From Bacilli bacterium (GTDB taxonomy: Bacteria > Bacillota_I > Bacilli_A > RF39 > UBA660): a DNA stretch of 64,000 nt. Below are positions 35,773 to 44,339 of this stretch, one piece after another; positions within the stretch are counted from its first letter, which is position 1, and every line of letters starts with the position of its first letter. The stretch covers positions 62,001-126,000 of the forward strand of contig JAGBNN010000002.1 of assembly GCA_017634385.1 (NCBI GenBank). Reading direction: 5' to 3'. Both the position numbers and the translations under genes were made by a program. The notes beneath the pieces are model-generated. The model did no database searches. It worked only from the letters and a program-made list of their open reading frames with translations, and was not told where the DNA came from.

Positions 35773-38700
35773 TTATTTAATACATTTTTTATTTGTAGTT
35801 ATATAATTCCAAATAGTTCTTTGTGTTTCTAATTCTGCAGATCTTAAACCAGTATTACTTGTATGACTACCACTATCAAAGTCATTTGTCATAGTGCTTG
35901 AATTATAATGATTTGTTTTACAATCTGTCGTAGAAATATAACTAAATGATTGACTATTATACCCATATATAGCAGATGCAAGTAACTCTGCATATAGATA
36001 AGATGTTGCTGGAGATGTTGCACCTGAACTACTAAACATAAGATGATCTGAATCGGAATTGAAATTTCCAGATGTTGTTGGTTCTCTATCATAATTAGTA
36101 TGATAATTAGTACAAATATAATCATATAATAATGTTCCAGATAAAGCTACTATATCACTACTAGAAGCTTTTTGTGAAATAAGAGTTGAATCCATATTTC
36201 TTTGTGTTGTATTTATATGCGTATAAACTCCATCAGAAGATTTATTACAAGAAACAGTTGATGATGGATATCCAACAATTATACTATCAATCATTATTGC
36301 TCCTGCGCTCTTTGATCCTGAAGTATTTCTAATAGTAGATTTAACATTACTTAAATTTGTATATGAGAATGACCCATCATTCATATTTTCTAATACAACA
36401 TAATCATATCTATTATTTTGCACTAATGTTTTTAATTGTGAAGTTGATATTACTTGACTTATATCGGCAACACCAGGTTGTGAAACCATAAATATATCTG
36501 GGTCAACACCACTATAATGTTTTCCTAAACTTTGGAACATTACTGGCATATGGTTATAAATTGTTGCATCATCACCAATAAATAATACACTTATATTATC
36601 CCATACAGCATATAAAGTTTTACTTTTATTACTTTTTGAATAAGTTTGTCCAGGATAATAATCTGGTGTTGGAACAGGTAATTCAGGATCTAAAGATTGT
36701 CTTGTTGTAGACCAACCTAAGAATGTATATCCCAAATATTCAGGTTCCTTAGTTGGGAGTGTTATTGTACCAGTTTCTGAATATTGATATGATACAGAAG
36801 CTGGAACAGTTGTTGAATCACCATAGTTTGCATTAAATGTAATTGTATAAGTTGCTGGTGTCCAATGTGCATAATATGTTTTATTACCGCTCCAAGAACT
36901 ATCTACTGTTGTAGTACTTGTTATTTTTGTTCCACCACTTGCTTCTGTATACCATCCATCTAACGTATAATTTTCTTTTGTAGCTGTTGGTAATGATGAT
37001 CCAACATTTTCATTTAAACTTACTACTTTTGATGCTGTTTTAGAATCAGATGATAATGTATAACCTGTTGGAGCAGTTGATATTGTTCCTCCATTTGCAT
37101 CAAATGTTACAGTTAATTGAGTAACTGTCCAATGTGCATATAAAGTTGTATTTTCTGTTTTATCATAATTAACAAGTGCAGTCCCATCACTTGAATAATA
37201 TTGAGTATTATTTGAATCAAACCATCCTTCAAATGTATTTCCTGTTTTTGTCGGAATACTATCTGATAAATTTGGTAAGCCATTTTTATAAGATACTGTT
37301 ATTGCTTCTGTAGGCCCACCTGTTCCTCCATTTGTATCAAATGTTATTGTATATGATTTTGCAAGCCATTTTGCACAATATATTGCATCATCTTCTACCA
37401 ATGTTTCACTTGTTACTTGTGTTGTATATGATGAATTTGTATACCAACCTAGTAATGTATATCCTTCCTTTGTTGGTGTTGGAAGTTCACCCACTTCTTG
37501 ATGATATGTTCTCGTAATTGACGATACATCGCTTCCACCTTTTGAATCAAATGATATTAAATAAGTTCTTGTTTCCCATTTAGCATAATATGTCACATTA
37601 CCTGTTACATAAGTTGAAGTAGAAACTTCTGTTTCGTATTCTTCATCTTCATACCATCCTACAAAAGAATAACCTGCTTTTGTTGGTTCTGGTAGTTCTC
37701 CTACCATCTCATTATATTGTCTTTCAACTTCAATAATTTTATATTCATCAGGATCTTCTTCATCCGGTGTTAATGTATTTAATGTTATAACATAATTATT
37801 TATATTCCATTTAGCATAATATGTTACATTTTCTGTTATAATCGTTTCACTTGTTACTTCTTCAGTATATTCAGTATCTGTAAACCATCCTTCAAATTCA
37901 TAACCTGTTCTTGTTGGTTCTGGAAGGTCTCCAATTGGTTCATTATAAGATACTGTAATTGTTTCACTATTACCATCTACTTGTGTATCAAACGTTACTG
38001 TACAATCATTTCCAGTCCAATGTGCATATAAAGTTGTATTTTCATTTTTATCATAATCTTTAGCAGATGATCCATCAGCATTATAATATTTTTCATTATT
38101 TTCATCATACCAACCTATAAAATAATAATTTTCTCTTGTTGGTGCTGTTGTTGATATTGCTGGCATTGGACTATTATAAGAAACTTGAACTGAATCTGTT
38201 TGTCCACCAGTTCCTCCATTTGCATCAAATGTTACAGTAAATTTTTCTGCTCCCCATTTTGCATAGAAAGTTGTATCTCGTACTACCACTGTTTCTGATG
38301 TTACTTCTGTTGTATATGTAGTATCTGTAAACCATCCTTCTAAAGAATATCCTTCTCTTTCGGCTACTGGAAGTTCTCCTAATGTTTCTCCTGCTTCTTT
38401 AGAAACTAAAAATACATTATCATCTACTTGTGTATCAAATGTTATTGTAAGTGAATTTGCTTGCCATCTTGCATAATAAGTAGTACTTTTTGTTACAAGA
38501 GTTTCACTTGTTACTTGTGTATCATATTGATCGCTTGTATACCATCCTTGGAATGTATATCCTTCTTTTGTTGGTTCTGGAAGTTCACCTATTTCTTCAT
38601 TATATTGCTTTGTTATTGAAGCAACTGAAGTTCCTCCCATTGAATTAAATGATATTGTATATGCATCAGTTCCCCAATGTGCATAATAAATTACACTTTC

Positions 38701-39612
38701 TGTTACTACTGTTTCGCTTGTTACTTTTGTTCCACCTGTAGCTTCTGTATACCAACCTTCTAAATTAAATCCTTCTTTTGTTGGTTCTGGAAGAGTTCCT
38801 AATGTTTCGCCTTGATGTTTTACTACTGGTTCAACACTTGTTCCACCATTCGAATCATACGTAACTATATAATTATTAACACTCCATTTAGCATAATATG
38901 TTACATTACCAGTTACTTTTGTATCAGATGTTACTCTTAATTGATAATCTTCATTAGTATACCAACCTTCAAAAACACAACCTTCTTTTGTTGGTTCAGG
39001 AAGTTCTCCTAATGTTTCATTTTGATGTTTTGTTATAGAATCAACTTCGCTTCCTCCATTTGAATTAAATGTTACTGTAAAATTAACATCTGGATTAATG
39101 TCATCATCTGGATTATATAGTCCTCTATATATTTTATAAATTCTTGAGATATCCGCTCCATCTATTGAATCATCTTCATTTGCATCTGCTGCTAATCTTT
39201 CTACTGTTTCTGGAGAAGATACTATTCCTTTATATATTTTATATGTTCTTGAGATATCCGCTCCATCTACATATCCATCTTTATTTGGATCAGCTAATAC
39301 TGCTATTGGATAATCTACATTATTATATTTTAATACATCACTTGTTTTTATTATATCTGTATCTGAAATTGCTTGTCCATCTGATGTTATTGTTATATTC
39401 AATTCACCTGTTTTGTATATTACAGACACTAAAGTATTATTTTTATTTAGGATAATAATATTATTCTTCATTTTTAAACTAGTAATATCTGCAAACAATT
39501 TAGATACATTTCCTTTTGTAAAAATTATTGTACCAACTGCAAAAACAGCAATAAATACCATTGCTATCATCATTATTTTTTTATTTGTTTTAATTTTTTC
39601 ATTATTCATCAT
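35773..39612 (-). CDS. Surface protein: dockerin-like pair, eleven InlB-type repeats, SGNH-like tail
   Basis: A 1279-residue exported protein. It has an N-terminal membrane helix (about 13-32) and a short beta region. Two EF-hand-like dockerin type I loops follow at 108-129 and 143-164 (DPNKDGYVDGADISRTYKIY; DANEDDSIDGADISRIYKIY). Eleven repeats of about 70 residues of the InlB B-repeat/Flg_new type (PF09479) cover about 178-1004, each with TFD(S/A)NGG, LPEPTKEGY-x-F-x-GWYT and TTYYAKW. The last 275 residues open VLFIGDDATIYN and contain SDHLMFSSSGATSP; this resembles SGNH esterases, but the usual GNS/GDS serine is absent. Adhesion is the likely role. Confidence 0.85.
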   Translation of the reverse strand: MMNNEKIKTNKKIMMIAMVFIAVFAVGTIIFTKGNVSKLFADITSLKMKNNIIILNKNNTLVSVIYKTGELNITITSDGQAISDTDIIKTSDVLKYNNVDYPIAVLADPNKDGYVDGADISRTYKIYKGIVSSPETVERLAADANEDDSIDGADISRIYKIYRGLYNPDDDINPDVNFTVTFNSNGGSEVDSITKHQNETLGELPEPTKEGCVFEGWYTNEDYQLRVTSDTKVTGNVTYYAKWSVNNYIVTYDSNGGTSVEPVVKHQGETLGTLPEPTKEGFNLEGWYTEATGGTKVTSETVVTESVIYYAHWGTDAYTISFNSMGGTSVASITKQYNEEIGELPEPTKEGYTFQGWYTSDQYDTQVTSETLVTKSTTYYARWQANSLTITFDTQVDDNVFLVSKEAGETLGELPVAEREGYSLEGWFTDTTYTTEVTSETVVVRDTTFYAKWGAEKFTVTFDANGGTGGQTDSVQVSYNSPMPAISTTAPTRENYYFIGWYDENNEKYYNADGSSAKDYDKNENTTLYAHWTGNDCTVTFDTQVDGNSETITVSYNEPIGDLPEPTRTGYEFEGWFTDTEYTEEVTSETIITENVTYYAKWNINNYVITLNTLTPDEEDPDEYKIIEVERQYNEMVGELPEPTKAGYSFVGWYEDEEYETEVSTSTYVTGNVTYYAKWETRTYLISFDSKGGSDVSSITRTYHQEVGELPTPTKEGYTLLGWYTNSSYTTQVTSETLVEDDAIYCAKWLAKSYTITFDTNGGTGGPTEAITVSYKNGLPNLSDSIPTKTGNTFEGWFDSNNTQYYSSDGTALVNYDKTENTTLYAHWTVTQLTVTFDANGGTISTAPTGYTLSSDSKTASKVVSLNENVGSSLPTATKENYTLDGWYTEASGGTKITSTTTVDSSWSGNKTYYAHWTPATYTITFNANYGDSTTVPASVSYQYSETGTITLPTKEPEYLGYTFLGWSTTRQSLDPELPVPTPDYYPGQTYSKSNKSKTLYAVWDNISVLFIGDDATIYNHMPVMFQSLGKHYSGVDPDIFMVSQPGVADISQVISTSQLKTLVQNNRYDYVVLENMNDGSFSYTNLSNVKSTIRNTSGSKSAGAIMIDSIIVGYPSSTVSCNKSSDGVYTHINTTQRNMDSTLISQKASSSDIVALSGTLLYDYICTNYHTNYDREPTTSGNFNSDSDHLMFSSSGATSPATSYLYAELLASAIYGYNSQSFSYISTTDCKTNHYNSSTMTNDFDSGSHTSNTGLRSAELETQRTIWNYITTNKKCIK

Positions 39613-39678
39613 AGGCTACCATCTCTATCTTATAGAAAAATTATATCATTTATGTATTTATTTATCAAGATGAAAATA

Positions 39679-39710
39679 AAAAAAATATACTCAAATTTGA
39701 GTATACTTTT
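39679..39710 (-). terminator. Terminator after Nudix gene
   Basis: Palindromic stem around TATACTCAAATTTGAGTATA followed by eight T residues. It overlaps the end of the Nudix gene, including its TGA stop. Confidence 0.85.
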
Positions 39711-40221
39711 TATTTTGTTTTAGATATTCTTCTAAAGCAAATATCATATCTGGTGATATCACTTTATTCATTTTATTTTTAGGAATATTTTCTTTTATAA
39801 CATTAATTACATTTTCTAATGATATAGTTTCTATTTTAAAATTATGCATCTTTTCATTTTCTGTTAAATGTATCTTTGATAAGTCAGGTTCTTTATTTGT
39901 ATGGATAGCATAATAGTATATTTCTGCTTTTCTATTTTTACCTTTTTCAGGCCAATCTTTATTCATAAATGTTACTTTAGCAAATGCATCTGATATTTCA
40001 TAATCTTCTATTTCTATGCCTGTTTCTTCTTTTATTTCTCTTTTTAAGCATTCATTAAAAGATTCTCCATCTTCTAAATGTCCTCCTGGAAATTGAAATA
40101 CATTATCAGCGTTTCCTATATATATATTATCACCATTTATAACAAGAGCTTTTGTTCTTATGACAGTTTCTGTTATATCCTCATCTGTTAAATTATCATT
40201 ATTATGAACTAATTCTTTCAT
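39691..40221 (-). CDS. Nudix hydrolase
   Basis: Hydrolyses nucleoside diphosphate-linked compounds; substrate unknown. The Nudix box GGHLEDGESFNECLKREIKE followed by ETGIEIE fits Gx5Ex7REUxEExGU. About 176 residues with an extra N-terminal helix. ATG 40221 is chosen because AGGAGA lies four bases upstream; an earlier in-frame ATG lies within proS. It follows proS by about 8 bases and shares its transcript. It is the only gene here I found ending in TGA; reading through would add 11 codons to a TAA, but the terminator lies there. Confidence 0.9.
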   Translation of the reverse strand: MKELVHNNDNLTDEDITETVIRTKALVINGDNIYIGNADNVFQFPGGHLEDGESFNECLKREIKEETGIEIEDYEISDAFAKVTFMNKDWPEKGKNRKAEIYYYAIHTNKEPDLSKIHLTENEKMHNFKIETISLENVINVIKENIPKNKMNKVISPDMIFALEEYLKQNKKYTQI

Positions 40222-40229
40222 ATATTCTC

Positions 40230-41651
40230 CTAGTATTGAAGTCCCCAAATAACATGATATTTAGCATCCTTACCACATACAACACATTTTCCATCTACTA
40301 ATTTATCTTCTGTTATACATCTTGATTTACATCCTTTTAATTCTTTAACTTTTAATTCGCATTCTTCATTTCCACAAAAATCTGCATGTATAAATCCTGG
40401 ATGTTTATCTATTATTTCTTTCATTTCTTCAAATGTATGTGCAGTAAATGTTAGTTCATCTCTTCTTTCAATTGCTTTCTTATACATATCCTCTTGAATA
40501 GTATCAAGTAAATTATTTACATATTTAACTATGTCTATATCGATATCTTCCACATATTTTTCAGATGTATCTCTTCTTGCAAATGTTATTTTATTATTTT
40601 CTAAATCTCTTGGTCCTATTTCGATTCTAACTGGTATACCATTTACTTCTGCTTCTGCAAATTTAAATCCTGGTGATTTTTCTGTTTTATCTATATAACA
40701 AGTTATATCATCTTCATTTAATTGTTTATTTATTTTTTCTGCTAATCTATTTACTTTTTCATCATTTCCAATAGGTATTATTACTACTTGTTTAGGTGCT
40801 ATTTTAGGTGGAAGTACTAAACCTTTATCATCAGAATGTACCATTATAAGTGCACCTATCATTCTTGTAGTTGATCCCCAAGATGTTTGATATACATATT
40901 CATAATTATTTTCTTTATTTAAAAATTTAACATCATATGCTTTTGCAAATTTTTGCCCAAAATAATGAGATGTACTTCCTTGAAGAGCAACTCCATTATA
41001 CATAAGAGCTTCATTTGTTAAAGTGAATTCTGCTCCTGCAAACTTTTCTTTTTCTGTTTTAAGTCCTGTTATTGAAGGTATTGCAAGTATTTCATGAAAG
41101 AACCATTTATACACATTCATCATTTGTTTTGTTTCTTCTATGGCTTCTTCTTTATTTGAATGAATTGTATGACCTTCTTGCCACAAAAATTCTCTACTTC
41201 TAAGAAATGGTCTTGTTTCTTTTTCCCATCTAAGTACATTACACCATTGATTATATAATTTTGGTAAATCTCTATATGATGATACATGATCTTTATAATA
41301 ATCACAGAACATAGTTTCAGATGTTGGTCTTATGCATAATCTTTCTTCTAATTCTTTACTTCCACCATGAGTAACCCATGCTACTTCAGGCGCAAATCCA
41401 TTTACAAGTTCACTTTCTTTTTTTAGTAGATTTTCTGGTATTAAAAGTGGCATTTGTACATTAACATGTCCTAGTTCTTTAAATTTTTTATCTAATATTG
41501 ATTGCATTTTTTCCCATATAGCGTATCCGTTAGGTTCTATTGCAATACAACCTTTTACATTAGTATAGCTTGCTAAATGTGCAGCCATTACTACATCTGT
41601 ATACCATTTTGCAAAATCTACATTTCGTGATGTTATAACATTATTTTTCAT
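40230..41651 (-). CDS. proS: Prolyl-tRNA synthetase, archaeal/eukaryotic type
   Basis: Class II synthetase charging tRNA-Pro. The 473 residues lack the bacterial editing insertion and have the C-terminal extension with zinc-type cysteines (CGNEECELKVKELKGC, CVVCG) and conserved final Tyr (IWGLQY), which define ProRS type 3. Motif 2 (RWEKETRPFLRSREFLWQEG) and motif 3 (TRMIGALIMVHSDDKG) are clear. AGGAGG precedes the ATG. A T-box with a Pro specifier controls it. This type is common in Mollicutes and related Bacilli. Confidence 0.97.
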   Translation of the reverse strand: MKNNVITSRNVDFAKWYTDVVMAAHLASYTNVKGCIAIEPNGYAIWEKMQSILDKKFKELGHVNVQMPLLIPENLLKKESELVNGFAPEVAWVTHGGSKELEERLCIRPTSETMFCDYYKDHVSSYRDLPKLYNQWCNVLRWEKETRPFLRSREFLWQEGHTIHSNKEEAIEETKQMMNVYKWFFHEILAIPSITGLKTEKEKFAGAEFTLTNEALMYNGVALQGSTSHYFGQKFAKAYDVKFLNKENNYEYVYQTSWGSTTRMIGALIMVHSDDKGLVLPPKIAPKQVVIIPIGNDEKVNRLAEKINKQLNEDDITCYIDKTEKSPGFKFAEAEVNGIPVRIEIGPRDLENNKITFARRDTSEKYVEDIDIDIVKYVNNLLDTIQEDMYKKAIERRDELTFTAHTFEEMKEIIDKHPGFIHADFCGNEECELKVKELKGCKSRCITEDKLVDGKCVVCGKDAKYHVIWGLQY

Positions 41652-41661
41652 ATTTTCCTCC

Positions 41662-41860
41662 TAAAAAAAGGATGGTATCTATAAGGAGCCTTTAAAAGGC
41701 GGTACCATCCTTTGTTTTTCTTAATTTGATAACGGCATTACCGGAAATGTTTTCATTTCTCTTTAAGAAGTAGGAATTTATATATCATTATATTAGTTTA
41801 CACCAAACACTAACTCTCTTTAATAACTTTATATAAATCATGTCTTCTTCATTGATTTAT
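41662..41860 (-). promoter_or_regulatory. T-box riboswitch, proline (CCT specifier)
   Basis: Leader of proS. The T-box AAGGATGGTACCGCC is at 41697-41711, and the terminator arms AAAGGATGGTA / TACCATCCTTT with seven T residues end at the ribosome site. In Stem I, GAAGAAG pairs with CTTCTT, placing CCT (41772-41774) followed by A in the specifier loop, a proline codon. This agrees with proS. Confidence 0.95.
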
Positions 41861-41866
41861 GCTTAA

Positions 41867-41895
41867 ATTTTAGCACAAAATCTAATTAATGTAAA
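41867..41895 (-). promoter_or_regulatory. Promoter of proS T-box transcript
   Basis: TTTACA (41890-41895), 17-base spacer ending TGC, TAAAAT (41867-41872) on the minus strand. An extended -10 like those ahead of sepF. Confidence 0.85.
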
Positions 41896-41900
41896 GATTA

Positions 41901-42836
41901 TTAATTTACTTTTATATCTCCAACTCTACTTGTTATCTTTAATGTAATATCACTTTTTCTATCATTATTATTTATATTATTATCCCCTACATTAGTAGAT
42001 CCTTCTACATAACATCCTGTTGTAGAATTTACCTTTACATCTCCTGTTCCAGAAGATATTTTTGAATTTTTATTAATTGTAGCATTCTCTACTTTTACAT
42101 CTCCTGTTGTTGAAGTTATATCCATTGAATTTTTAACTGTTTGTATTTTTACATCTCCTGTTGTAATTTCAGAAATTATATCTGATACATTATTTACTCT
42201 TATATCTCCAGTTGTTAATTTTGATGTCATAGATTTTACATTTTCAACTTTTATATCACCTGTTGTATGAGTAGATACAAGTTCATTTGCATTATCTATT
42301 TTTATATCTCCTGTTTGATTATTTATTTTTACAATATCAATACTCTTTATATCGATATCACCAGTTGTTAATTTAATGTTGCTTGTTGCATTTTTTAAAT
42401 TTCCAATTTTTATGTCACCTGTTCTTGAATCTATTTTTATATTTTTAGCATATTTTTTTGGTAAAAACACTTTAATATTTGGCATTTTATTATTTATTCC
42501 AAAATTTATTTCATTTTTACTTTTAAATATTATAGATATTTTATCTTCTAATTCAGATATACTATGATTTACATCTTTATCTGAATATAATTCTACTTTT
42601 ATTGTATCTCTATCTTGTGCTTCAATAATAACATCTGCTACATTAGAATTAATATCTAAATCTTTTAATTCACTTATTTCTTTTTCTTCTACTAATTTTG
42701 TACTTAATGAATTAAATCCTATTTCAGTAAAATTAAATTTAAAATCAGTTTTTAATAATATTATTAAAGCACATGTAATTCCTATTGTAAGTATTGATAA
42801 TAATGTTATTAATGTTATTGTTAATCCCTTATTCAT
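41901..42836 (-). CDS. Membrane-anchored DUF4097-type beta-solenoid protein
   Basis: About 311 residues with an N-terminal membrane helix and an outside region of short beta-solenoid repeats. At least eight units share the (T/S)(T/R)GD(I/V)K(I/V) turn (SRTGDIKIGN, TTGDIDIKS, TTGDIKVEN, TTGDIRVNN, TTGDVKIQT, TTGDVKVEN, GTGDVKVNS). This is the DUF4097 family, often encoded with membrane HTH proteins and thought to relate to envelope stress; no activity is known. ATG 42836 is used (AAGGAAG upstream), overlapping the HTH gene by eight bases, so the two are translationally coupled. Confidence 0.85.
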   Translation of the reverse strand: MNKGLTITLITLLSILTIGITCALIILLKTDFKFNFTEIGFNSLSTKLVEEKEISELKDLDINSNVADVIIEAQDRDTIKVELYSDKDVNHSISELEDKISIIFKSKNEINFGINNKMPNIKVFLPKKYAKNIKIDSRTGDIKIGNLKNATSNIKLTTGDIDIKSIDIVKINNQTGDIKIDNANELVSTHTTGDIKVENVKSMTSKLTTGDIRVNNVSDIISEITTGDVKIQTVKNSMDITSTTGDVKVENATINKNSKISSGTGDVKVNSTTGCYVEGSTNVGDNNINNNDRKSDITLKITSRVGDIKVN

Positions 42837-43452
42837 CTTCCTTAATCTCCTTTTCATCATCTTTTAAATTGAATAATAATTTTACTATTGCTTCAAATAA
42901 ACCTATTATAAGGAATATAATCCATGTAATATGCCATGCGCCTGTTGTAAAACTTACTAAGAAGTATATTACTACACCAATAATATCAATTATTTCACAT
43001 ACTTGTTTAACTGTTCTATCTTTTTTAGTTTCTTTCTTTTCTTTTTTATCACTATAATTAATTACTGTATAAATAATTAATCCTGTTGCTACTGCAATTA
43101 TACTAAAGAATACTCCTACTCCTATTACAGGTATATTAAACACAGCAGACATAACGATAATAGCTACTAATGATAATATATATAAAGATACAGATATTGC
43201 TATATTTCTAGCAAATATTCTTCTTCTATCAATATCCTTAGCTTCTACTATATTTGTTCTTCCAGTTAAAAGTTCATCTGATGTTATTCCAAAATATTCA
43301 CAAAGTGGAGCTATTTTATCAAAGTCTGGAGAAGATTCTCCTGTTTCCCATTTTGAAATGGTTTGTCTTGATACTCCTAATTCATTTGCAAGTTCTTCTT
43401 GCGATACTTTCTTTTCTTTTCTTAAATTGTACAATCTTTCTGAGATTGTCAT
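42829..43452 (-). CDS. XRE-family regulator with membrane domain
   Basis: A 207-residue protein. The N-terminal helix-turn-helix (SQEELANELGVSRQTISKWE) is of the Cro/XRE type with the typical GESSPDFDKI follow-on. A linker leads to about four to five membrane helices. A membrane-bound transcription factor is implied. ATG 43452 has AGAGGTGAT upstream. It overlaps the DUF4097 gene, so the pair probably acts together: the outside solenoid may sense and the HTH protein respond. That model is inference. TTTGCTAAAAT about 30 bases upstream may be its promoter. Confidence 0.88.
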   Translation of the reverse strand: MTISERLYNLRKEKKVSQEELANELGVSRQTISKWETGESSPDFDKIAPLCEYFGITSDELLTGRTNIVEAKDIDRRRIFARNIAISVSLYILSLVAIIVMSAVFNIPVIGVGVFFSIIAVATGLIIYTVINYSDKKEKKETKKDRTVKQVCEIIDIIGVVIYFLVSFTTGAWHITWIIFLIIGLFEAIVKLLFNLKDDEKEIKEDE

Positions 43453-43488
43453 ACTAATCACCTCTTTCACGATTAATTTTAGCAAATG

Positions 43489-44085
43489 TTAAAGTTGCGT
43501 TCTACCAATTTCAGTTTGAAATTTGTCAACCTCAGTTAACATTTTACCATTAATTGCGTGTTTTATGAACATTTTGGCAGATATATTACTTTTTGGTTCA
43601 CCATAAACAAAATATCTTATTTTATCTAATTCTTCATTATTTATGCCATATATTTTTAACATTTCTATATACTTTTTATATTCGCACTTTAATAAATCAT
43701 TTTTAGTTTTGAATCTATGAATGCCTTTTTCAGATTCCCATGCATTTTCAAACCAACACCATTCGTCATTGTCCTTATATATTAACATTGTATGTGTTGG
43801 ATATGGATTGTTGTAATTAAGCATAACTTGATGATAAATTGTCTCAAATTCATAATTATGTTTTTTAAACCAATCTCTTTCTAATTCTACTTGGTCCCAG
43901 CAATTACCTATTTTATATTCTAATATATCATCTTTTGTTTCTAATATATATTCTTCTTCCCATATATCATTATCTTCTTCAGTATGAATTTTTTTATCTT
44001 TACCTAAATAACCATATACTATATTTTTATTCATAAAATCAAATAGTTCTTCAGGAGTATTTATTTTATTATATTTTGTATACAT
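43489..44085 (-). CDS. Transglutaminase-like (papain-fold) protein
   Basis: A 198-residue cytoplasmic protein. The order NCWDQVELERDWFKK, then PTHTMLIYKDNDEWCWFENA gives a Cys-His-(Glu/Asn/Asp) arrangement like small transglutaminase-like or papain-fold proteins. The cysteine at the start of a helix and the histidine on a beta-strand are in the expected order. Substrate unknown. Its first 17 bases overlap the small membrane-protein gene upstream, so the two are co-expressed. AT-rich but otherwise like its neighbours. Confidence 0.65.
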   Translation of the reverse strand: MYTKYNKINTPEELFDFMNKNIVYGYLGKDKKIHTEEDNDIWEEEYILETKDDILEYKIGNCWDQVELERDWFKKHNYEFETIYHQVMLNYNNPYPTHTMLIYKDNDEWCWFENAWESEKGIHRFKTKNDLLKCEYKKYIEMLKIYGINNEELDKIRYFVYGEPKSNISAKMFIKHAINGKMLTEVDKFQTEIGRTQL

Positions 44086-44329
44086 ATTTCTCCCAAATTT
44101 TTCTTACACCTTTTAATGATAATGTAGATAATGTAAAACCTATTACAGGTACAAGTGAACTTAAAAATATATTACTAAAACTATTAATCATATATGAATA
44201 TATAATTACTACTATATAAGTTAATACCATAATACATATTTTTCTTGTATTACTTGTTTCCCATGCTTTATCCTTTTCTACCCTTTTATTTCTTTTTTCA
44301 ATATTTTCAATTTTTTCTTCAATATTCAT
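44069..44329 (-). CDS. Small two-pass membrane protein
   Basis: 86 residues: a charged N-terminal helix (EEKIENIEKRNKRVEKDKAW) and two membrane helices (ICIMVLTYIVVIIYSYMI, IFLSSLVPVIGFTLSTLSL) ending in a basic tail. Similar small proteins are widespread in low-GC and candidate-phylum genomes without known function. TAGGAGG-like site precedes the ATG. It overlaps the transglutaminase-like gene by 17 bases. Confidence 0.75.
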   Translation of the reverse strand: MNIEEKIENIEKRNKRVEKDKAWETSNTRKICIMVLTYIVVIIYSYMINSFSNIFLSSLVPVIGFTLSTLSLKGVRKIWEKYVYKI

Positions 44330-44339
44330 ATTAATCCTC

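Noticed and set aside
36600..39090. Repeat array as a CRISPR or tandem DNA repeat
   Set aside because: The repeats are about 200 bases, in frame, and conserved as protein (InlB-type) instead of DNA.
30840..39612. Surface-gene region as a genomic island or prophage
   Set aside because: No integrase, transposase, tRNA site or flanking direct repeats are visible; it is interleaved with core-type genes and shares base composition.
39331..39693. Possible use of TGA as tryptophan, from the TGA near the end of the Nudix gene
   Set aside because: All other genes are full length with TGG for Trp and no internal TGA; the TGA coincides with the natural Nudix end and a terminator.
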